Shown: positions 47,678 through 54,606 of the stretch, one piece after another | Layout of the letters: the number at the start of each line of letters is the position of its first letter | Position numbering within the stretch: the stretch's first letter is position 1 | DNA from: Sediminibacillus massiliensis | Lineage (GTDB): Bacteria > Bacillota > Bacilli > Bacillales > Amphibacillaceae | Assembly: GCF_900156915.1 (NCBI RefSeq) | Contig: NZ_LT732535.1 | Span: 2,477,643 to 2,532,248 of the forward strand | Direction of reading: 5' to 3' | DNA length: 54,606 nucleotides | Notes under the pieces: generated by a model | What the model was told of the DNA's origin: nothing | What the model saw: the letters and a program-made list of their open reading frames with translations, nothing else | Database searches by the model: none | Program-made: the position numbers and the translations under genes

Positions 47678-48286
47678 TTGAGGGAAACTGCGACAGAGTG
47701 ACAATTTTTATTTCTTGATGTTCTTTTTATTGTTGAGCGCATGCACTCGCTGCGGCAGAACACTTCGCTGTTAGGGTTTTTCTGAATTTTGATGTTAGGC
47801 ATACCTATGTTATACATATTGTGGTATTTCCTTTCAATTAATCAAAAAACTATCCTATGCAGTGGAAAATTTCTTTTAGTACTTGGGGAATAAAGTTCGA
47901 TTTACGTCTTGAGGTGTAAATTCATGGATGACTTTTTAGGAGTAAGGCAGTCCCAAGACACGCAGTGAGTGCTGTGAAATAATCACAGGTGTCTGGCTAT
48001 GCCTCCCTAGTAAATGTTTTTTTTTCCGTATTTGATATGGAGAACCAAGTTAGACACATTTCAGGATCACTTCTCACCTAATTAGAAACCTATACCGAGC
48101 TGCGGAAAAATGCGAGACTCCTGTGGGAAAGGAACAGTCTGAAGACCCCACAGCCGGTGGTTTTCCGGCGAGGAGGCTGGAGCGTTCCCCACGGAAAGCG
48201 AGTATTTTTCCGGAGCGTCGGCTTACCACTCAATCTAAAAAGAACGGAAGGAAGTCAAACTGAAGTTATGCCGCAGTTTATGGATT
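47678..48286. repeat. Interspersed palindromic repeat, copy E
   Basis: A non-coding element of about 610 bp, same orientation as D and F. The left end is TTGAGGGAAACTGCGACAGA, the right end GTTATGCCGCAGTTTATGG. Module 1 is truncated after CGCTGCGGCAGAACACTTCG (about 47750). Module 2 is complete: GCTGCGGAAAAATGCGAGAC (about 48100) to TTTCCGGAGCGTCGGCTTAC (about 48208). Confidence 0.8.
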
Positions 48287-48310
48287 TTCTGAAATAATAA
48301 GTGATTTCAA

Positions 48311-48343
48311 AAAGAACAGGAGCGGGGATTTTTGCTCCTGTTC
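48311..48343 (-). terminator. Rho-independent terminator of the dioxygenase gene
   Basis: AAGAACAGGAGC / GCTCCTGTTCTT, a perfect 12-bp stem directly after the stop codon; the minus-strand transcript continues TTTG. Confidence 0.8.
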
Positions 48344-49318
48344 TTAATGATTACTTGTATCCAAAGGGGTAAGTTTTGCTTCGATTTGTTCGCGCTGATC
48401 TTCCAAAAATGGCGGTAAGGCGACGGTTTCGCCAAGATGTTCAATATCTTCGTCTGTCGCAAATCCCGGTCCATCTGTAGCCAACTCGAACAATATGCCG
48501 TTTGGCTCCCGAAAATATAAGGACTGGAAATAATAACGGTCAACAAGGCCGGAATTAGGAAATCTTGCTTGCTTGATTCGTTGTTCCCACTGTCCAAGTT
48601 CCTCATAATTTTCCACCCGGAATGCCACATGATGGACACTTCCGCGACCAGGTCGCTCTTTCGGAACATCTACCCTTTCCTCGACATGCACCTCTGCACC
48701 TGTTCCGCCTTCTCCAGTCCCAAATACTTGAATATCAGCATTTCCTGCGACGGGCGAGGAGTAGCTTCCCGTTTTCTTGAAGCCAAGGATACTTGTTAGT
48801 ACTTGGACAGTCTTTTCTGCATTTGGAACCGTTAGTTTCGAAGGCCCCAAGCCGGTTATTCCTTTATCCTGTGGTACTGGACTCCTGTCCCATGGGATGC
48901 CAGCTTCCACCCCTTGATTATTCTGATCAGAAACCAACAAAAGTCTCTGTCCTTCCGGGTCAGTGAAAGATAAAACATTACGACCGAATTGTTCTTTGAT
49001 TTCTTCGTGTTCTACCCCTTTTTCCTCGAAACGCTTTTTCCAAAAATGTAACGACTCATCGTTTCTAACTCGCAATGATGTGGCAGAAATACTATTATTC
49101 CCTTCATAAGTGTGTCCTGCCCTTGGAATTTCGAAGAATGTCAAATCAGTTCCAGGACGGCCCTTTTCATCTGCGAAAAATAAATGGTACATGCTTGTAT
49201 CATCCTGATTGACTGATTTTTTCACAAGGCGCATCCCCATAACGTTAGTATAAAAATCATAATTGTTTTTTGCATTAGCAGTGATGGCGGAAACATGGTG
49301 AATTCCCTTCAGTTCCAT
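48344..49318 (-). CDS. VOC-family ring-cleaving dioxygenase (MhqA/MhqE/MhqO-like)
   Basis: A 324-residue protein with two paired vicinal-oxygen-chelate modules. The first begins LKGIHHVSAITANAKNNYDFY with the metal His, and the second has GLGPSKLTVPNAEKTVQVL, GSVHHVAFRV and GILFELATDGPGF with the metal Glu. Members of this group in B. subtilis belong to the MhqR regulon, which detoxifies quinones and catechols. ATG 49318 has AGAGGG 6-7 nt upstream. A palindrome matching the MhqR site lies 33 nt upstream of it. Confidence 0.9.
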   Translation of the reverse strand: MELKGIHHVSAITANAKNNYDFYTNVMGMRLVKKSVNQDDTSMYHLFFADEKGRPGTDLTFFEIPRAGHTYEGNNSISATSLRVRNDESLHFWKKRFEEKGVEHEEIKEQFGRNVLSFTDPEGQRLLLVSDQNNQGVEAGIPWDRSPVPQDKGITGLGPSKLTVPNAEKTVQVLTSILGFKKTGSYSSPVAGNADIQVFGTGEGGTGAEVHVEERVDVPKERPGRGSVHHVAFRVENYEELGQWEQRIKQARFPNSGLVDRYYFQSLYFREPNGILFELATDGPGFATDEDIEHLGETVALPPFLEDQREQIEAKLTPLDTSNH

Positions 49319-49350
49319 TCCCATCCCTCTTTCTTTTCAATGTTTGTAAT

Positions 49351-49368
49351 TATCTCGATTTCAAGATA
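49351..49368 (-). promoter_or_regulatory. MhqR-like operator
   Basis: TATCTCGATTTCAAGATA is a near-perfect 8-2-8 palindrome that closely resembles the MhqR operator of B. subtilis. It lies about 33 nt before the dioxygenase start, where a repressor could block the promoter. Confidence 0.7.
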
Positions 49369-49492
49369 TATATTAATACAGATTGTAACGGATGTCAAAC
49401 AGGAAAATATCCCCAGTTATCGACACTATTTCTGTCCTTCAGACATTTCCCGGGAAATAGCCGCATGGAAATGCGGCCATCCCTACAATTAT

Positions 49493-50278
49493 TTATCTTA
49501 GCAACGATTCAGCACCGTCAATAAACAGTTCTGTTCCAGTAATGTGAGAAGAAGCGTCAGAGGCCAGGAAATGAACCAAATCTGCAACTTGTTCCGGTTT
49601 CCCCGCTCCATGTTCAAGCGGCTGATTGCCTTCCGGAAACTCGACAGGAATTTTTATTTTATCCAAGTTTTCCTCATCGGGAAATGTATTTTTGCTGATA
49701 TTTGTCTGAATTGCTCCCGGACAAATAATGTTGACTCTGATCTTATATTCCGCAAGTTCCAGGGCTGCCATCTTTCCAAAAGCCATCTGGCCAGCTTTGG
49801 AAGAGCTGTATGCTGACATACCAAATCCGGAAAAGGTTCTGTTGCCATTGATGGAGCTTGTAATCACTATGCTTCCACCTTGTTTCTTTAAATGAGGAAC
49901 AGCATATTTCACTGTCATAAATGTGCTCTTTAAGTTGGTTGTCAATGTCTGGTCCCAATCTTCCGGCTCAAGATCCTCAATAGGGGCAACTCGACCATTT
50001 ATGCCAGCATTGGCAAACACCACATCCAGTCTTCCCCACTCTTTTACAAAGACATCAATCGCATGTGCCACTTCTTTAGAATCGGATACATCAGTGTCGA
50101 CGACGATTGCATCCCCTCCTGATGAAATGATCTCCTCCCTTACATCAGCAGCATTCTCTTCTTTTAAATCAATCAGGCCCACCTTGGCGCCGGATTTTGC
50201 TAGTTTTAAAGCAGACGCCTTACCTATTCCTGAACCGGCTCCCGTTACCACCGCAACTTTACCTTCCAGGTTCTTCAA
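49493..50278 (-). CDS. SDR family oxidoreductase
   Basis: A 261-residue short-chain dehydrogenase. It has VAVVTGAGSGIGKASALKLA (cofactor loop), VDTDVSD, FANAGING (NAG motif), catalytic Ser in IVITSSINGN and Tyr-Lys in SAYSSSKAGQMAFG, then INIICPGAIQTNI. The acidic end of strand 2 (GLIDLKEEN) suggests NAD(H). TTG 50278 is chosen because GAGGAGG lies 7 nt upstream; an in-frame start at 50311 lies before that site. Divergent from the symporter gene. Substrate unknown. Confidence 0.9.
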   Translation of the reverse strand: MKNLEGKVAVVTGAGSGIGKASALKLAKSGAKVGLIDLKEENAADVREEIISSGGDAIVVDTDVSDSKEVAHAIDVFVKEWGRLDVVFANAGINGRVAPIEDLEPEDWDQTLTTNLKSTFMTVKYAVPHLKKQGGSIVITSSINGNRTFSGFGMSAYSSSKAGQMAFGKMAALELAEYKIRVNIICPGAIQTNISKNTFPDEENLDKIKIPVEFPEGNQPLEHGAGKPEQVADLVHFLASDASSHITGTELFIDGAESLLR

Positions 50279-50474
50279 TATATTTCCTCCTCTGTTTTGC
50301 AGGCTATTCAAATGAACTTCTCGTATGGAACCCCGAATAAAGGTATGTCTCTCTTTGTTCCTTATATATTTCCCCTTTTAACGTAGTTAAACAACTTTAT
50401 TTGAAGTGTTAGGACAAGCAAGTAAGGGTATTCTCCATTTAACTATTATTTCATTAAGATTAGAGGGAAGCTTC

Positions 50475-52271
50475 ATGGATTATACAAGTCTTTGGTTTAC
50501 TTTACTATCCTGTTTGTTTTTCATGGGAATTATAGCCTTTGTTGCCTACCGGAAAACAAAAAATCAAGTAAGTGACTCTTCAGGATATTTTTTGGCAGGC
50601 CGTGGACTTACTGGTGGATTTATTGCGGGGTCACTATTACTCACCAATCTATCGGCTGAGCAACTGGTAGGGTTAAATGGCCAGGCATACCGCGCAAATC
50701 TGTCAAATATGGCCTGGGAAGTGACGGCGCCTATTGCAATAGTCATAATGGCTCTTTATCTACTTCCACGTTACTTAGGAGGGTCTGTCACCACCTTACC
50801 TGAATTTTTGCATAAACGGTTTGACAGCACGGTCCGGCTCTTTGTTGTTGTGTTATTCATGTTAGGTTATATATTTGTAACGATACCATCCATGCTATAT
50901 TCAGGAGCGTTAGCGGTTTTAAGGCTGTTCAACGTCCCGGAACTGCTCGGTATATCTTTCACGAGCGCAGTATGGCTGGTTGTCTGGGTTGTAGGATTAA
51001 TAGGTGCTGCCTATGCTATCTTCGGAGGGCTTAGAGCTGTGGCTATATCTGATACATTAAATGGTATTGGACTTTTGATTGTCGGTCTTCTGATGCCTGT
51101 ATTGGGGTTTTTCACCCTTGGAGATGGAAATATCTTGAACGGCATGAAGGAAATCACGGTAAATAATGCTGAAAAACTGAATGCGATTGGAGGACCGGAT
51201 GATGATGTGCCCTTCGGAAGTATTTTCACCGGACTTGTCATTGCCAATCTATTCTACTGGGCGTCTAATCAGTATGTAATCCAGCGAACACTTGGAGCGA
51301 AAAGTTTGAAAGAGGGGCAAAAGGGGGTTATTTTTTCAGGCTTTTATAAATTGCTGGTTCCGTTCATGATGATGGTTCCAGGCATTATCGCTTTCCATTT
51401 ATATGGAGATAACCTACAAAATGTTGACCTTGCCTATCCGACTCTTGTTAATGCGTTACTGCCGACTTACTTATCAGGTTTTTTTCTGGCAGTCCTGCTG
51501 GGAACTGTCCTAAGTTCCTATAATTCCTTGTTAAACAGTGCCGCTACCATGTTCGCGCTTGATGTGTATAAACCTCGTGCAAAAGAAGAAGTAAGTGATG
51601 AAAAGTTGATCAAAGTCAGTAAGATATTCGGAACAATCATCGCCTTTATCACTTTCTTTATATCTCCTCTTCTCATGAATGCACCGACTGGCTTGTGGAA
51701 CTTGATCAGGCAATTTACTGGTTTCTTCAATATACCGATTGTCACCATATTACTAGCAGGCGCACTTTCCAAATTTGTCCCGGCAATTGCCGCAAAGGTT
51801 GTCATCATCTTCCATATCATTTCCTATTATATGTTGGTATGGGGTACAGACCATCTGTTCGGATTTCCTGTCAATATCAACTACATTCATATATATGGTA
51901 TTTTGTTTGCCATTGAAGTATTGATCATGCTTGTCTTACGATATTGGAAACCAAGAAAAGAAGCTTATGTATTCAAGAAAGATCCAAAAGTGGGGATGAC
52001 ACCGTGGAAGCATGCCCTACCGATAACCGTCGTCTTACTGGCGTCCATGTGCGCTGTCTATATCGTGTTCTCCCCGGTCGGTCTGGCTTACCCGGCCGGG
52101 GTGGTATCACCGGTATTCTGGCCCGCAATCGGTGCGCTAGCCTTTTTAACCGTTATTTGTTATCTATGGGCTTTGAAACGTTGGACAAAAAAGTATCAGG
52201 CTTATTTATTTAGAGAAGCAAGCGATGAAGAGAAAACCTTGCAGGAAGCAAAAGTCTCCCAATCGGATTAA
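50475..52271 (+). CDS. Sodium:solute symporter (SSS family, YidK-like)
   Basis: A 598-residue membrane protein with about 14 transmembrane helices. The early SSYFLAGR-like motif (DSSGYFLAGRGLTGGFIAGS), TNLSAEQLVGLNG, and the family signature region GGLRAVAISDTLNGIGLLIV are visible. Helix 8-9 has LLGTVLSSYNSLLNSAATMF. This resembles the sugar/inositol (SGLT-like) branch of SSS transporters such as YidK. ATG 50475 has AGAGGGAAG 6-7 nt upstream; the open frame extends to 50406 without a ribosome binding site. Sodium coupling would suit a halotolerant host. Confidence 0.88.
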   Translation: MDYTSLWFTLLSCLFFMGIIAFVAYRKTKNQVSDSSGYFLAGRGLTGGFIAGSLLLTNLSAEQLVGLNGQAYRANLSNMAWEVTAPIAIVIMALYLLPRYLGGSVTTLPEFLHKRFDSTVRLFVVVLFMLGYIFVTIPSMLYSGALAVLRLFNVPELLGISFTSAVWLVVWVVGLIGAAYAIFGGLRAVAISDTLNGIGLLIVGLLMPVLGFFTLGDGNILNGMKEITVNNAEKLNAIGGPDDDVPFGSIFTGLVIANLFYWASNQYVIQRTLGAKSLKEGQKGVIFSGFYKLLVPFMMMVPGIIAFHLYGDNLQNVDLAYPTLVNALLPTYLSGFFLAVLLGTVLSSYNSLLNSAATMFALDVYKPRAKEEVSDEKLIKVSKIFGTIIAFITFFISPLLMNAPTGLWNLIRQFTGFFNIPIVTILLAGALSKFVPAIAAKVVIIFHIISYYMLVWGTDHLFGFPVNINYIHIYGILFAIEVLIMLVLRYWKPRKEAYVFKKDPKVGMTPWKHALPITVVLLASMCAVYIVFSPVGLAYPAGVVSPVFWPAIGALAFLTVICYLWALKRWTKKYQAYLFREASDEEKTLQEAKVSQSD

Positions 52272-52288
52272 TTGGAAGACTTGGATCA

Positions 52289-52756
52289 TCAGTCAATAAT
52301 CGGGAACTGTTTCCCTGATAAATACTCTTCGATTATTTCTGCGTGGCTGGAAAATAGTTTCTCGGGGAGATTATCAAGGGCGAAGAACCCGGTATCTAAA
52401 CTTTCTTCATTTTCTTTAACCAAATCGCCCTGGAAGTCTTTACAGGTGAACCATAATTGGACCATTGCTACTTCATCACCACTTGGAAGTGTTTTCTCTT
52501 TTTTCGGGCCAGAATATAGACTGAAAAGTTCTAAACTTCCAAGACGTAGGCCAGTTTCTTCAAAGACTTCTCTTCTGGCGGTTTCCGAAACGGTTTCACC
52601 CATTTCCATGAACCCTCCAGGGAGGCCCCATGACTGGTTGTCGGCTCTAAGATGGAGAAGTATGCGGTCTTCTAGATCAAAAACCAACACACCAGCAACT
52701 ACCATGATTACCTTTTCATGTCCAACCATTGAACGTAAATAACTAATATAATCCAT
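52289..52756 (-). CDS. Nudix hydrolase
   Basis: A 155-residue Mg-dependent hydrolase of nucleoside diphosphate-linked compounds. The full Nudix box GX5EX7REUXEEXGU is present as GGFMEMGETVSETARREVFEETGL, near residues 47-70. Upstream is VVAGVLVFDLEDRILLHLRA. Start ATG 52756 follows AAGGGG. The exact substrate is not predictable. It is convergent with the symporter gene. Confidence 0.92.
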   Translation of the reverse strand: MDYISYLRSMVGHEKVIMVVAGVLVFDLEDRILLHLRADNQSWGLPGGFMEMGETVSETARREVFEETGLRLGSLELFSLYSGPKKEKTLPSGDEVAMVQLWFTCKDFQGDLVKENEESLDTGFFALDNLPEKLFSSHAEIIEEYLSGKQFPIID

Positions 52757-52821
52757 TCGATTACCCCTTATAAGATCTTTTATAGCTTTTGAATCATTTC
52801 TTTTTACTATTTAAATTTCAT

Positions 52822-53371
52822 AGTTGAGGGAAACTGCGACATAGTGAAAATTCTATTCTCATGTTGTTCCTGTAGTTCTGTTGATAACGGAGTGGTATGA
52901 TCTCGCTGCGGCAGAACACTTCGCTTTCCGCGGGCACGGCCTCAGCTTCCTCAGAAGCAAAAGCGCTTCTTGCGGGATCTTCGGACGCGTGCTATTCCTG
53001 CAGGAGTCTACGTATTCTACCTCCGCTGGTTGGAGTTCTCTGAATCTCGGCTACGAATATTCCATGTTAAAGATATTATAGGATCACTTCTCACCTGAAC
53101 AGAAAAACGACCCAAAGCGGAGGGGAAATGCGACACTCCTTGAAAATAAAGTTCGATTTTCTGCGTGCGGTGTAAATGCATGGATGTCTTTTCAAAGTCC
53201 TGGGGGAAGAGCAGCTTCCGAAGACCCCGCAGTGAGCGCGCTTTTTGCTCAAGAGGAGGCTGAGGTGCTGCCCCCGGAAAGGGAGTATTTTTCCGCAGCG
53301 ACGGCTCATCACTCAATCCGAAAAGGATGGAAGGAAGCCACTCTGTAGTTATGTCGCAGTATATGGTTATT
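52822..53371. repeat. Interspersed palindromic repeat, copy F
   Basis: A non-coding element of about 550 bp, both modules present. The left end is TTGAGGGAAACTGCGACATA, the right end TAGTTATGTCGCAGTATATG. Module 1 (about 52903-53035) has CGCTGCGGCAGAACACTTCG and CTTTCCGCGGGCACGGCCTC; module 2 (about 53120-53310) has GAAATGCGACACTCCTTGAA, GAAGACCCCGCAGTGAGCGC and TTTTCCGCAGCGACGGCTCA. Confidence 0.82.
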
Positions 53372-53442
53372 GAGTCAGTGCGGGGTATCTTTAGTTGGAC
53401 GAGTAATCGCGGCAATTTTAAGGCATTTAAAGGAAGGGTTTT

Positions 53443-53751
53443 ATGAAACGAATTGATATAGATCCGCTAGCTTCCGTGGGGACTGGTTTTCTTTTTGTCC
53501 AGACTCCTTTTTGTGGAACATGTCAGCTGGCAAGTAAGATGCTGGCTACAATCGAAAAGATGGATAGTGATATAAATTTTTATGAAATGAATGCTTCTTT
53601 ATTTCCTGAGTTCATGCAAAATCAAAGAGTGGAAAGTGTTCCGTGTCTCATCATCCTGCAATCTGGGGTTGTGAAAGAAAAAATATATGCGTTCCGCTCG
53701 ATTCCAAATATCATCGAAAGAATTACTCCCTATCTTTCTCGAGAAAAATGA
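53443..53751 (+). CDS. Thioredoxin-like protein
   Basis: A 102-residue cytosolic protein with a thioredoxin fold. The CxxC motif is FCGTC in TPFCGTCQLASKML (about residue 24), and the cis-Pro loop is ESVPCLIIL. It lacks the WCGPC of classical thioredoxin, like several Bacillus thioredoxin-like proteins. GGAAGGG lies before ATG 53443. Confidence 0.85.
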   Translation: MKRIDIDPLASVGTGFLFVQTPFCGTCQLASKMLATIEKMDSDINFYEMNASLFPEFMQNQRVESVPCLIILQSGVVKEKIYAFRSIPNIIERITPYLSREK

Positions 53752-53822
53752 GATGAATATATTTCTTTAACCAGCTGATGGAGACTTGCATTATTGACGA
53801 ATTGATCCACTAATTAAAGGAT

Positions 53823-53861
53823 AAATCCCCCCTTTGTAGAATTATTTCACAGGGGGGATTT
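53823..53861 (+). promoter_or_regulatory. Hairpin masking the ribosome binding site of the next gene
   Basis: AAATCCCCCCT (53823-53833) and AGGGGGGATTT (53851-53861) form a perfect 11-bp stem with a 17-nt loop. The 3' arm contains the Shine-Dalgarno sequence AGGGGGG of the gene at 53864, so folding would hide it. There is no U-tract, so it is not a simple terminator. Confidence 0.7.
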
Positions 53862-53863
53862 AC

Positions 53864-54190
53864 ATGGGCGAAGCCGTCATCCATCAATGGCAGAAACGAT
53901 TGAGCGCAAATGGTGATTTGCTATTTTTATATCATGATAAAAACTTTTGTGTACAGTTGAAACTCCGAAATGACCTTGAGTACTGGATTATCTTTAAATC
54001 CGGTGTAATCACTGTTACAAAAGAGTGGTTCGTAGAGAAATCCGATTTATCTATTGAAGTAAGCGAAGGCATATTAGTCCAACTGTTTGAGGGCCAGGGA
54101 AGGCTCACTTCATTTCCAAATACACTTGCCAGTTGGAATGGAAGTTACCGGGATTGTTTGTTTTTTGAAACACTGCTCTTTTTGGCATGA
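53864..54190 (+). CDS. Small protein, possible SCP2 sterol-carrier-like domain
   Basis: A 108-residue soluble protein. The strand pattern resembles a short SCP2-like domain: FCVQLKLRNDLEYWIIFKSG, VITVTKEWFVEKSDLSIEVS, then EGILVQLFEGQGRLTSFPNT. SCP2-like proteins bind lipids in a hydrophobic tunnel. The match is only in pattern. The start follows AGGGGGG, which lies in a hairpin. Convergent with the redoxin gene. Confidence 0.65.
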   Translation: MGEAVIHQWQKRLSANGDLLFLYHDKNFCVQLKLRNDLEYWIIFKSGVITVTKEWFVEKSDLSIEVSEGILVQLFEGQGRLTSFPNTLASWNGSYRDCLFFETLLFLA

Positions 54191-54200
54191 TTGCAGACTG

Positions 54201-54606
54201 TCAATCAAGTAAGCCGCCGATGGTTTTGACGATTTCCAGGAAGTTTGCTTTCTCTCCAAACTGTCCTCTTAGTTCTCCATCCTGATCAATAATGACGGTG
54301 GAGGGAACCCCTTCACAATTGTATCGTTCATATACCTTTCGATTCTCATCTGCGAGAGTTGGTTGTTTTAGAAATTTTTCCTTGTATGATAACCCTGCTT
54401 TCTCTTCTCGTTCTCTTCCAGTTACATTAATTGTCATCATTTTGACTTTTTCTCTATCCATCGTTTGGTAGAGCTGTTCTTTTTTCGGCAGATCGACAGC
54501 ACAATCAGGACACCAGGATACCCAGAAAGTGATGACAACGATCTTTCCTTTATCCTCTTCCAACTGATATAATTCATTACTGTCTATAAAGGGCAATTCA
54601 AATAGA
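54201..54606 (-). CDS. TlpA/ResA-like thiol-disulfide redoxin (5' end beyond the window)
   Basis: At least 131 residues of a thioredoxin-fold redoxin. WCPDC in ITFWVSWCPDCAVDLPKKE is the redox motif, the cis-Pro is in NCEGVPSTVIIDQDGELRG. The TTG at 54596 has no visible ribosome binding site and the frame remains open to the edge (codons for Leu-Phe-Glu precede it), so the true start is probably outside. No signal sequence can be judged. Confidence 0.82.
   Translation of the reverse strand, partial: LFELPFIDSNELYQLEEDKGKIVVITFWVSWCPDCAVDLPKKEQLYQTMDREKVKMMTINVTGREREEKAGLSYKEKFLKQPTLADENRKVYERYNCEGVPSTVIIDQDGELRGQFGEKANFLEIVKTIGGLLD

Noticed and set aside
47626-47817. 63-codon ORF
   Set aside because: Runs across the end of repeat copy E; no ribosome binding site.
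52881-53415. ORFs of 66-132 codons on both strands
   Set aside because: Entirely within repeat copy F and paralogous in composition to frames in D and E.

Overview
The window is a stretch of chromosome from a low-GC, Gram-positive, endospore-forming Bacillaceae bacterium. The evidence is strong AGGAGG-type ribosome binding sites with frequent TTG/GTG starts, an S-box riboswitch, two T-box leaders, a Lia envelope-stress module, Fur-, Rex-, PhoP- and MhqR-type operators, and a gamma-type-SASP-like small protein. The genus cannot be fixed from sequence alone. A halotolerant lineage near Oceanobacillus, Virgibacillus or Halobacillus is a guess. No phage, transposase, CRISPR array, rRNA or tRNA gene was seen.

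Layout. 0-10 kb: acyl-CoA thioesterase, cardiolipin synthase, a SASP-like protein, a methyltransferase, a RarD-type permease, a DUF3231 protein, then an S-box riboswitch driving a MetY-type sulfhydrylase with an extra C-terminal CoA-binding-like domain. DUF2188, rpiA and ypmR-ypmS follow. 10-17 kb: the lia locus, with liaIH separated from liaFSR by a long non-coding repeat, then topB. 17-24 kb: two small hypothetical genes, an intergenic region with two perfect Fur boxes and an FsrA-like sRNA candidate, a cytoplasmic 5'-nucleotidase-like enzyme, and a divergent phnD-phnC-phnE-phnE importer behind PhoP-box-like repeats. 24-28 kb: an ABC-F protein, a cluster of six DnaA boxes, and an NADH oxidase preceded by three Rex operators.

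28-35 kb: a complete trpEGDCFBA operon on the minus strand, led by two tandem T-boxes that both carry UGG specifiers. 35-40 kb: a YiiX-type papain-like hydrolase, a minimal DEAD-box helicase, a 43-residue membrane protein, a LysM/3D cell-wall protein and a Fur-box-linked nitroreductase. 40-46 kb: galK-galE-galT and a ROK repressor that share an operator-like palindrome, then an aldo/keto reductase. 46-54.6 kb: a Cof-type HAD phosphatase, an MhqR-box-linked ring-cleaving dioxygenase, an SDR, an SSS symporter, a Nudix hydrolase, a thioredoxin-like protein, a possible SCP2-like protein behind a hairpin that masks its ribosome binding site, and a TlpA-like redoxin running off the window.

The most unusual element is a family of six long (about 0.4-0.8 kb) non-coding repeats at 12.8, 23.5, 25.7, 38.7, 47.7 and 52.8 kb. 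They are modular and internally palindromic. They share inverted termini (AAACTGCGACATA at one end, TATGTCGCAGTTTA at the other) and carry no transposase.
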